Positions 4,705-10,319 of a stretch of 10,319 nt of DNA are shown piece after piece; positions within the stretch are counted from its first letter, which is position 1; every line of letters starts with the position of its first letter. The position numbers were made by a program, and so were the translations under genes. The notes under the pieces were generated by a model. It was not told the DNA's origin and made no database searches. It was given only the letters and a program-made list of their open reading frames with translations. The stretch lies in the NCBI GenBank assembly GCA_025965775.1, contig JAOPWG010000169.1:1-10319 (forward strand), read 5' to 3'. This DNA is from Modestobacter sp. (GTDB lineage Bacteria > Actinomycetota > Actinomycetes > Mycobacteriales > Geodermatophilaceae).

Positions 4705-7515
4705 CTACAGCAGGTCCAGCTCGCCTGCGCGGCTGACCGCGCCGCGCCGGGTGTTGACGTCGAGCTTGGTGAAGATGTGCCGGGTGTGGGTCCGGAACGT
4801 GTTGACCGACATGAACAGTCGGCCGGCGATCTCGGGACCGGACAGGTCGGTCGCGAGCAGCCGGAGCACCTCGACCTCGCGCTCGCTCAACGGCTCCCGG
4901 CCGGTTGGCCTCGGCGGGCGACTATCGGGGGGCGAAGCAGGCTGGCGCCCGGCCGTCTGGAGCAGCGCCGCTGCCTCGTCCGAGCCGGGCAGGTCCGGGC
5001 GTCGGGCGGCCGCCCGAAGGAGCTCGGTCATCGCGGGGCCTTCGTCCAGGAACAGCCGGCGATACCCGGCCGGGACGCCGACGTGCAGCGCGCGGCCCAG
5101 GTCTGCGCACGCGGCGTCGAGGTCGTCCCGGGGGCGCCCGAGGGCCCGCACCAGCAGGGCCTCGACGAGGCTGCCGCCACGATCCGCGGCTTCGGCGACG
5201 GCCACGATCCGATCCAGCAGCGGGAGGGCGTCCTCGAGGATGTTCGGTTGTGGGGCGGCGCGGTGCTGCGCGATGAGTAGGCGGGCGAGCGTGAGCTGGT
5301 CGTACTCGGCCAGGTAGTTGGCCGGGTCGTCGGGGGTGACGTGATGGGCGCGTGCCCATGCCGCTGCGTCCTCCAGCCGCCCCAGCGCGATGTGGACCCG
5401 CGCCCGGATGGCGGGGATGGGGCGCACGTCGGGGAAGTAGCCGGGCAGGTACAACGGCAGCGCCTGCTCGAGCATGCCGACGGCGCCGTTCAGGTCGCCG
5501 TAGGCCACCAGCAGTCCGGCCATGGTGGTGTACCAGCGGTGCCGGTTCTCCGGCAGCGACGCGCGTTCGCCGAGCTCACGCGCGGTCTGCAGATGCGTCG
5601 CGGCGGCGCCGAGGTCGCCCTGTTCACGAAACACGTCCGCGAGGCCGACGTGCAGGTCCCCGGTTGTGGACAGCACCGAGCCCAGCTGGGCCTCTGCCGT
5701 CGCGAGAGCCCGCTCGGAGAGTCGCCGCGCCTCGTTCGGCTGTCCGCGGGCCAGCCACATGTTGGCGAGAACGACGGTGGTGCCGAGCTCGTCGGTGAGG
5801 TTCCCGGCGGCGTGCAGGCTGCGCACGGCCTCACCGAAGGTGTCCACCGCTGCGGGGAGGTCACCGGCAGCCCACGCGGCCAGGCCGAGGTACCCGGCGC
5901 CGCCGGACCGGGCGACGTGATCGGCCGGCCCGGCCAGGTCGAGGGCGCGACGGGCGTGCGCGATGGTCCCTTCGACGTCACCGCGCGCCTGAGCGACAGC
6001 GGCGCGGTACACCGCGGCCTGCGCCGGCAGGGCCCGAAGCTCCTGTTTTCGGGCACGTGCTGCGTCAGCCAAACGACCCGTTCGCGGCAGGCCCGCCACA
6101 GCTTCGAGTGTCCTCGTTCGGAGTGCCTTGTCGGCGTCGTCGAGCCAGCGCTCGGCCCCCTCGAAGTCGCCTTCGGAGAGTCGCGCGGGCCCCATCTGCG
6201 CGGCAAGGAGCGCGCGGCCGCGGAGAACGTCGTCGGGCAGGGCGTTGAGCCAGTCGCGCAGGGTCCGGTCCTGTCGTCGTTGGCGGGCCTCTGACAACGC
6301 CAGTTCCAGGAGGTCGGCCACGTGCTCGACATCGTCTGCGGCGAGGGCGTGGCTGATCGCGTCGGTCAGCGTCCCGTGCTCGGCGTGCCAGTCGCTGGCT
6401 GCTCGGTGCAGGCTGTAAACCCGTCCGGGGTTCTCGGCCAGGAGCCGGGCGCGCAGCGCGTCGGCGAACAGGTGGTGGTAGCGGAACCACTGTCGCTGAT
6501 CGTCGAGCGGGATGATGAACAGGTTGCCGCGCTCCAGGGTCTCGAGCAGCTGTTGCCCGTCGCTGCCACCGGTGAGCGCGTCGCACAACGGGCCGATGAG
6601 CTGCTGGAGGACCGACGTGTCGAGGAGAAAGGTCCGTACCTCCTCGGGTTGGGTGGCCAGGACCTCCTCAAGCAGGTAGTCCAGCACGAACCGATGGCTG
6701 CCGGTGAACGCCTCGACGAACGCCGCGATCCCATCGGATTCAGGGGCGCCGGAGCTTGTGGTGGTGTGGCCGCGGGCCGAGAGGGCCGCAAGCTGGAGGC
6801 CGGCCGCCCAGCCCTCGGTCCGGTTCTCCAGGGCCGCCACCTGGGCGGGCTCGAGCCCAAGGCCCATGACCCGGTTGAGGAAGACATCGGCCTCCTCGGC
6901 GGTAAACCGCAGGTCGGCGGCGCGCACCTCGAGCAGCTCCCCGCGAGCCCGCAGGCGTGATAGCGGCAGGGGCGGGTCTGCACGCGTAGTCATGGCCACG
7001 GTGACCTGGGGCGGCAGGTGATCGAGCAGGAACGCCACCGCATCGTGAACCTCGGGGTCATCGATGACGTGGTAGTCGTCGAGGGCGACGACAGTCGCGC
7101 CAGCGAGTGCATCGAGGTCGTTGACGAGGCTCGCCACCACGTCCTCGAGCGGGAGGCCACTTTCGGTGTCCATCAGCGCCAGCGCCTCGGCCCCCACCTC
7201 AGGGCTGGTGGCCTGGACTGCAGCCACAAGATGGGTGAGGAACACGCGTAGTTCGGCGTCGGCCGCGTCGAGGGACAGCCACGCCACCCGCAGGGCATGC
7301 GGTCTACGGTCCCGATCCCGGTCGCGGCCCTCGGCCGGCCGCGACGTCAGCCACTGGGCCAGCAGAGTCGTCTTCCCGAACCCGGCCGGGGCCGAAACGA
7401 GCACCAGCCGCGGCATCGTCGCCGCGTCCGCGCGGAGTTTGTCGACAAGCCTCTCGCGGGGGACGAGCTGACGGCGCGGACTCGGGGCGCGCAACTTGGT
7501 GCCCAGGAGCGGCAT
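4705..7515 (-). CDS. LAL-class (MalT-like) LuxR-family transcriptional regulator
   Basis: A 936-residue protein with the full architecture of large ATP-binding LuxR regulators. The N-terminus (MPLLGTKLRAPSPRRQLVPR) matches the conserved start of the class. Walker A is APAGFGKTT at 42-50 and the Walker B-like block is VVALDDYH at 142-149, so ATP binding looks intact. The region around 300-370 (LLDTSVLQQLIGPLCDAL, FRYHHLFADALRARLL) is the MalT-type domain after the ATPase. About 380-840 is Ala/Leu-rich helical repeat sequence, probably a TPR-like ligand-sensing region. The LuxR helix-turn-helix is at 875-936 (PLSEREVEVLRLLATDLSG, EIAGRLFMSVNTFRTHTRHI). Such proteins usually activate transcription when bound to ATP and an inducer; the inducer here is unknown. 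It follows the transporter gene by 71 bp and precedes the membrane trio. No ribosome binding site is visible at 7515, which suggests leaderless translation. Confidence 0.95.
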   Translation of the reverse strand: MPLLGTKLRAPSPRRQLVPRERLVDKLRADAATMPRLVLVSAPAGFGKTTLLAQWLTSRPAEGRDRDRDRRPHALRVAWLSLDAADAELRVFLTHLVAAVQATSPEVGAEALALMDTESGLPLEDVVASLVNDLDALAGATVVALDDYHVIDDPEVHDAVAFLLDHLPPQVTVAMTTRADPPLPLSRLRARGELLEVRAADLRFTAEEADVFLNRVMGLGLEPAQVAALENRTEGWAAGLQLAALSARGHTTTSSGAPESDGIAAFVEAFTGSHRFVLDYLLEEVLATQPEEVRTFLLDTSVLQQLIGPLCDALTGGSDGQQLLETLERGNLFIIPLDDQRQWFRYHHLFADALRARLLAENPGRVYSLHRAASDWHAEHGTLTDAISHALAADDVEHVADLLELALSEARQRRQDRTLRDWLNALPDDVLRGRALLAAQMGPARLSEGDFEGAERWLDDADKALRTRTLEAVAGLPRTGRLADAARARKQELRALPAQAAVYRAAVAQARGDVEGTIAHARRALDLAGPADHVARSGGAGYLGLAAWAAGDLPAAVDTFGEAVRSLHAAGNLTDELGTTVVLANMWLARGQPNEARRLSERALATAEAQLGSVLSTTGDLHVGLADVFREQGDLGAAATHLQTARELGERASLPENRHRWYTTMAGLLVAYGDLNGAVGMLEQALPLYLPGYFPDVRPIPAIRARVHIALGRLEDAAAWARAHHVTPDDPANYLAEYDQLTLARLLIAQHRAAPQPNILEDALPLLDRIVAVAEAADRGGSLVEALLVRALGRPRDDLDAACADLGRALHVGVPAGYRRLFLDEGPAMTELLRAAARRPDLPGSDEAAALLQTAGRQPASPPDSRPPRPTGREPLSEREVEVLRLLATDLSGPEIAGRLFMSVNTFRTHTRHIFTKLDVNTRRGAVSRAGELDLL

Positions 7516-7521
7516 CTGGCG

Positions 7522-7527
7522 AGCGTA
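7522..7527 (-). promoter_or_regulatory. Candidate -10 for a leaderless LuxR transcript
   Basis: TACGCT on the minus strand fits TANNNT and ends 6 bp before the ATG at 7515. No Shine-Dalgarno sequence is present, so transcription starting at or next to the ATG is plausible, as is common in actinobacteria. The -35 region 17-18 bp upstream does not match the consensus. Confidence 0.28.
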
Positions 7528-7586
7528 GGTGCGCGGTGAGGCGGCAGCGCCAGGAACGCAGCTGGACCGACAATCGCCTTGGCTGG

Positions 7587-9014
7587 TCAGCGAACTGCCT
7601 TGATGGGCAGGACGGCTGCGGCTCCGGCGATGGCGCAGGCGCCGGCGACAGTGAACAGGACGCCATAGCTCCCCCCGCCCAGGTCGAGGATTCCGGGGGC
7701 GATGGCCGGGGCGAGCGAGAACGGTAAGGCACCGGCGATGTTGAGCACACCGAGGTCCTTGGCCGCCGCGTCAGTGTCGGGCAGCACGTCGACCACAAGA
7801 GCGAGGTCGACCGCCATGTACATGCCGAACCCCAGGCCGCCCAGGGCCATGCCGAGGAGGTAGCCGTGGACATCGTCGGCGCCGGCGATCACGAAAAGCG
7901 CGAGCCCGTACACGACTGCGGCGGCGAGGACGAAGATCTTGCGGCGGCCGACGAGGTCCGACAACTTCCCGGTGACCAGCGCGGTCGCGACGAGGGCCGC
8001 GGACTGGGTAAGGATGCCCAGGAAAATAGTGTGCGGCACGTCGTTCTTGCTGCTGCCCACCTGGGCGAGCAGGTAATAGGCCTGGTAGGTGACCAGAAGG
8101 GCGTAGGCGGTGACCAGCAGGAACCGGCTGGCGAACGCCCAGGCGAAGTCGGGGCTGCGCCGCGGGTTGACGTAGAACGTGCCCAGGAACTCGCCGATCG
8201 ACCACGGGGGAGCGCCTTCGAGGTCCAACCTGCGGTCGCCGCGCCGGGCGACAAACGGCAGCACGAGGAACACGCCGACTGCGCCCGGCACCAGCAGCAT
8301 GGTGAGGACGTTCTGGTCGAACAACTGGACCAGGAACGTGCCGACAACGGAGGCAACCGGGAGACAGACCGCCAAGATCCCGGACACCGCGCCACGTTGG
8401 GCAGTGGGCACCTGGTCGGGCATGACGGCGGCCAACGCGGCGAGTAGTGCGTTGAAGAACACCTGCGCTGTGCACCAGCCGAGGAGGACGACCGTGATGT
8501 TGGGCGCGAGAGCCACCGTCAAGATGCCCAGACTGCCCGCGGCCAGACCGACCACCATCCAGGGCCTGCGCATGCCCCGCGGCGAGGAGGTGCGGTCGCT
8601 CAGCCGGCCGAAGAACGGGTTCGCGACCATCGCCAGCAGCGAGCCGACGCTGGTGACCAGCGCCAGCCGACTCGGTGCTGCGTTGATGCCGACGAGGTCG
8701 TTGACTTTCAACGACAGCGAGACCAGCAGCGGAGCCAGGAACAGCAGGGAGGTGCCGGTGTAGGCCAGCATGTACAGGCCGACGAAGCCCCAGCCGACAC
8801 GCGGAGGCTCGGCCAGCAAGGACCCCGAGGCGGCGCCCCCGTTGGAAACGCTGCCCGGGCTGCCGATCGGACTGCTCGTCGGGCGACCACCCGTGCCTTC
8901 TACGGGGCTGACTACCGGGCTGCCGGCTGGCCCGAGGGCTCGGCGATTCCGCCTGTCTGTCACGGTGAGACCCCGTCCGGTAGCACGTCGCCGCGAAAGG
9001 CGCCTCACGAGCAT
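7587..9014 (-). CDS. Major facilitator superfamily transporter
   Basis: Up to 475 residues. The first ~70 are low-complexity Gly/Ser/Pro/Arg sequence. The transporter core starts near LLAEPPRVGWGFVGLYMLAY and has about 12 hydrophobic segments in two halves. MFS motif A is present in both: FFGRLSDRTSSPRGMRRP (134-151) after helix 2, and GKLSDLVGRRK (349-359) in the second half, which is strong evidence of an intact fold. The extended SDRT...RGMRRPW form is like actinobacterial sugar-type or drug-type MFS carriers; the substrate cannot be told. The start is uncertain. The ATG at 9014 lies inside a perfect hairpin and has no ribosome binding site; the GTG at 8963 has a G-rich stretch (GACGGGG) 7 bp upstream and loses only 17 low-complexity residues. 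It is the first gene of the minus-strand series, with the LuxR gene 71 bp downstream. Confidence 0.92.
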   Translation of the reverse strand: MLVRRLSRRRATGRGLTVTDRRNRRALGPAGSPVVSPVEGTGGRPTSSPIGSPGSVSNGGAASGSLLAEPPRVGWGFVGLYMLAYTGTSLLFLAPLLVSLSLKVNDLVGINAAPSRLALVTSVGSLLAMVANPFFGRLSDRTSSPRGMRRPWMVVGLAAGSLGILTVALAPNITVVLLGWCTAQVFFNALLAALAAVMPDQVPTAQRGAVSGILAVCLPVASVVGTFLVQLFDQNVLTMLLVPGAVGVFLVLPFVARRGDRRLDLEGAPPWSIGEFLGTFYVNPRRSPDFAWAFASRFLLVTAYALLVTYQAYYLLAQVGSSKNDVPHTIFLGILTQSAALVATALVTGKLSDLVGRRKIFVLAAAVVYGLALFVIAGADDVHGYLLGMALGGLGFGMYMAVDLALVVDVLPDTDAAAKDLGVLNIAGALPFSLAPAIAPGILDLGGGSYGVLFTVAGACAIAGAAAVLPIKAVR

Positions 9015-9032
9015 CCAACGAAAGGGATGCTC
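9009..9032. promoter_or_regulatory. Perfect 8-bp inverted repeat over the transporter's start
   Basis: GAGCATCC (9009-9016) and GGATGCTC (9025-9032) are perfectly complementary arms with an 8-nt spacer (AACGAAAG). The left arm contains the ATG at 9012-9014. If translation starts there, an RNA hairpin would sequester the start codon. If it starts at the GTG at 8963, the repeat is in the 5' leader or acts as a DNA operator. Confidence 0.5.
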
Positions 9033-9059
9033 TGCGACAGGCTCGGGCGTTCGATGGCG

Positions 9060-9087
9060 GTTCTAGCGGGGGACCAATCAGTTTCAG
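9060..9087 (-). promoter_or_regulatory. Candidate promoter of the transporter gene
   Basis: On the minus strand CTGAAA (9082-9087) and TAGAAC (9060-9065) are separated by 16 bp, each matching four of six consensus bases. This would start transcription about 40 bp before the ATG at 9014 and put the 9009-9032 repeat in the early transcript. Confidence 0.3.
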
Positions 9088-9189
9088 GAGGGGGCGCTCG
9101 GCGCGTTCGTTAGGCAGCCTCGCGATGGTGCCACGATGGTGGCCAAAGAGCGGCGTTCGCGGTCGTTCGCCGGGGTTCCCTCTCACGAC

Positions 9190-9209
9190 GGACAGGAACG
9201 GACAGGAAC
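9190..9209. repeat. Tandem repeat, two copies of GGACAGGAAC
   Basis: Two perfect head-to-tail copies of a 10-bp unit (9190-9199 and 9200-9209). This spacing equals about one helical turn, which would suit adjacent protein monomers on one DNA face, but two copies may also be replication slippage. Confidence 0.55.
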
Positions 9210-9255
9210 CGGCGTACGGCCGCAGTCCGGCTGTCTGCGGTGGCACCGGGAGCGC

Positions 9256-9297
9256 TGAGTCCCGTGCTGGCATCGTCCTACGTGCTAGCGGGACTCA
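9256..9297. repeat. Imperfect 11-bp stem-loop
   Basis: Arms TGAGTCCC-gt-GCT (9256-9268) and AGC-GGGACTCA (9287-9297) pair over 11 bp with a 2-nt bulge and an 18-nt loop. No T-tract follows on either strand. It could be a bidirectional transcript barrier between opposing transcription units, a recombination-site arm next to the recombinase remnant, or a small structured RNA. Confidence 0.45.
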
Positions 9298-9363
9298 CCG
9301 CCTGGCCGCGTCGCCCAGGGGCTGTTGGCAGTGACCTCCCGTCCCTCAGTGTCTGGGTCTTGA

Positions 9364-9604
9364 GCCGAGGACATCGTCCGGGCCCGTAGGGCGCTGAGGG
9401 AGGTGCAGCTGTCCATCATCCGGCCGCACGACCTCCGGCACACCCACGCGACCCTGCTGCGTGTCACAGGCGAACTGGTGAGTGTGCTGTCCGAGCGACT
9501 CGGTCACGCCAACGCGACCATCACGCTGACCGTGTACCAGCGCGTGCACCCCGGCAATGGGGCGGCAGGCAGCCGACCAGTTCGCCGCCCTGCTCGACGG
9601 CTGA
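9364..9604 (+). pseudogene. Tyrosine recombinase (phage-type integrase), C-terminal remnant with frameshift
   Basis: The reading frame gives IRPHDLRHTHATLL, then LSERLGHANATITLTVYQRV and HPG. These carry the C-terminal catalytic residues of tyrosine recombinases: the H-x-x-R of box II (HDLRHTHA), the second conserved His (LGH), and the Tyr nucleophile (TVYQRVHPG). Right after HPG one extra A (at about 9556) shifts the frame. In the next frame the expected ending continues as MGRQAADQFAALLDG and stops at TGA 9602-9604. The box I Arg and everything N-terminal are missing; the frame is blocked by TGA at 9361-9363, and similarity fades upstream of about 9405. The element is thus truncated and shifted and cannot be an active enzyme. 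It marks an old integrated element whose remainder has been lost. Identification is firm; the left boundary is approximate. Confidence 0.85.
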
Positions 9605-9608
9605 CGCT

Positions 9609-9938
9609 GATACAGCGCTGGAGTCGCGAAGTATCACGTTCTACAACGAGGGCGGCGCGCACTCCAGCACGCTGGAGGACCCGATCATCGGCCGGATTGC
9701 CGAGGCCCACTCCCAGAGCCCGGCCCAGGTCATGCTGTGGTGGCACCCGCAGCAGGGCCGCTCGGCCATTCCGAAGTCGGCCAAACCGCACCGCATCGCC
9801 GAGAACTTCGCCGTCAAATTCGAGCTCAGCGCTGACGACCTGAAGGCGATCGATCCGCTCAACACGGGCAAGAGCGGCGGGCCGGAGCTGGATGCCGACG
9901 CCCTCGAGGCGTTCGGCATCACGATTCCGGAGGCCTGA
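9609..9938 (+). pseudogene. Aldo/keto reductase, C-terminal fragment
   Basis: One open frame reads ALESRSITFYNEGGAHSSTL, EDPIIGRIAEAHSQSPAQVM, LWWHPQQGRSAIPKSAKPHR, IAENFAVKFELSADDLKAID and so on to EAFGITIPEA and TGA (9936-9938). This is the last third to half of an aldo/keto reductase barrel. The AIPKS...RIAEN block contributes to the NADPH site and the SADDLKAID helix follows. The N-terminal half, with the catalytic Asp, Tyr, Lys and His, is absent. There is no start codon or ribosome binding site at the left end, and the fragment begins only about 10 bp after the recombinase stop, so a deletion or insertion junction lies near 9605-9620. The frame itself is clean, which suggests fairly recent loss. 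An internal ATG at 9732 would give 68 residues but is unlikely to be used. Confidence 0.85.
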
Positions 9939-10059
9939 TCAGCTCCGACATCGTCGACCGACGCCTCCCACAGAGCGCGCCCGGCGCTACGCGCATCGAG
10001 TGGAAGCACGTCCGGTGCTGACCGCAACAACCACCGATTCACGAAGGACACGACACGTC

Positions 10060-10165
10060 ATGCAGACCGTCACCCTGAACAACGGCGTCCAGAATGCCGA
10101 TCCTCGGCTACGGCGTCTTCTCCAGATCCCCGACCACGAGACCGAGAAGGCCGTTACCGACGCGC
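10060..10165 (+). pseudogene. Aldo/keto reductase, N-terminal fragment with two compensating frameshifts
   Basis: The ATG at 10060 has AAGGA about 12 bp upstream and starts MQTVTLNNGVQ, a typical aldo/keto reductase N-terminus. An extra A at 10093 moves the reading to the next frame, where the expected MPILGYGVF (10094-10120) follows. Two extra bases (10121-10122) then restore the first frame, giving QIPDHETEKAVTDA. Read through, the ancestral order NGVQ-MPILGYGVF-QIPDHETEKAVTDA is unmistakable. After about 10165 similarity ends abruptly and another gene's sequence begins. It is close to the C-terminal aldo/keto reductase fragment upstream, but in reversed order (C-terminus first), so the two are from a tandem pair or a permuted copy. 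It cannot encode a working enzyme. Confidence 0.8.
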
Positions 10166-10166
10166 C

Positions 10167-10319
10167 CCTTTTCTCATCCCCGGTGCCCGCGGCGTGGGCC
10201 GTGCGGTCTTCGAGCACTTGAGTGCTCAGGATGTGCCGGTGCGATTCATGGTCCGTCACGAGGACGAGCGTGCAGCTGAGGTGAAAGGGCTCGGCGCGGA
10301 GGTCGTCATCGGGGACCTG
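10167..10319 (+). pseudogene. NmrA-like NAD(P)-binding protein, N-terminal fragment (runs off window)
   Basis: In a frame different from the preceding start, the DNA reads PFLIPGARGVGRAVFEHLSA, QDVPVRFMVRHEDERAAEVK, GLGAEVVIGDL, up to the window edge. This is the Rossmann start of NmrA/SDR-a type NAD(P)-binding proteins: beta strand, glycine-rich loop, helix, then VRFMVR and GAEVVIGDL. The glycine loop reads GARGVG, one residue short of the usual GxxGxxG, so a codon may be lost or the loop altered. There is no start codon of its own at the left end, and the upstream aldo/keto reductase ATG is out of frame, so it is probably not expressed unless an internal start is used. Downstream sequence outside the window would show whether the rest is intact. 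Confidence 0.72.

Larger units (their letters stand above)
9088..9363. other. Gene-free spacer between transporter and recombinase remnant
   Basis: No supported gene. A 39-codon plus-strand frame (9139-9258, starting MAKERRSRSFAGV with a GTG) vaguely resembles the first residues of actinobacterial integrases but lacks a ribosome binding site. The spacer also contains the tandem repeat at 9190-9209 and the stem-loop at 9256-9297, listed separately. It is the boundary between the minus-strand genes and the plus-strand gene fragments. Confidence 0.4.

Noticed and set aside
5341..6294. A 317-codon plus-strand open frame
   Set aside because: It lies antisense over the LuxR gene and has low-complexity composition typical of GC-rich antisense frames.
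7300..7330. RDRDRDRR repeat in the LuxR protein
   Set aside because: A short low-complexity loop between Walker A and B, not a functional repeat by any evidence here.
9139..9258. A 39-codon plus-strand frame starting MAKERRSRSFAGV
   Set aside because: It recalls the first residues of some integrases and is near the recombinase remnant, but similarity is limited to a few residues and there is no ribosome binding site.
7771..9273. A 500-codon minus-strand open frame
   Set aside because: It is a shifted-frame shadow of the transporter gene, with an Arg/Pro-rich, helix-free translation.
1..10319. tRNA, rRNA or CRISPR arrays
   Set aside because: No cloverleaf, rRNA-like stretch or regularly spaced repeats were recognised on either strand.

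Overview
The window looks like a chromosomal accessory segment of a high-GC actinobacterium. Third codon positions are strongly G/C, GTG and ATG starts are mixed, genes overlap by ATGA, and the gene families (a large LuxR regulator with an ATPase domain, DUF2306, DUF4389, a CxxC zinc-finger hypothetical) are typical of Actinomycetota. I cannot name the genus. Every intact gene lies on the minus strand, so the region is read from high to low coordinates.

Right edge (about 9360-10319, plus strand): a cluster of broken genes. There is the last part of a tyrosine recombinase with a one-base frameshift, the C-terminal part of an aldo/keto reductase, then the first ~35 codons of an aldo/keto reductase interrupted by two compensating frameshifts. 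That last piece is joined out of frame to the start of an NmrA-like NAD(P)-binding protein, which runs off the window. The stretch 9033-9363 has no gene but holds a candidate promoter, a tandem 10-bp repeat and a strong imperfect stem-loop.

Centre (about 9014-2765, minus strand): a major facilitator transporter, then a 936-residue LuxR regulator of the MalT-like large ATP-binding (LAL) class. Below it are three genes joined by 4-bp ATGA overlaps: a six-helix membrane protein, a DUF2306 membrane protein and a 112-residue soluble protein. A perfect 16-bp inverted repeat (TCACATG-ac-CATGTGA) lies upstream of this trio and directly abuts a candidate -35 position. That is where a LuxR-type activator would be expected to bind, so my working model is that the LAL protein, or another activator, controls the trio.

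Left of centre (2605-1178, minus strand): a 29-codon small ORF with a good ribosome binding site, coupled by ATGA to a duplicated-DUF4389 membrane protein, then a four-helix membrane protein. With the trio this makes five consecutive same-strand genes, four of them integral membrane proteins, suggesting a membrane-remodelling or membrane-redox cassette of unknown function.

Left edge (1-1177): a possible IS3-type transposase remnant, a zinc-finger hypothetical protein, a repeat-rich gap, and the N-terminal 50 codons of an ArsR-family repressor cut by the window edge, with a 10-bp palindrome upstream as a likely operator. Mobile-element debris on both sides suggests the cassette sits in a rearrangement-prone region.
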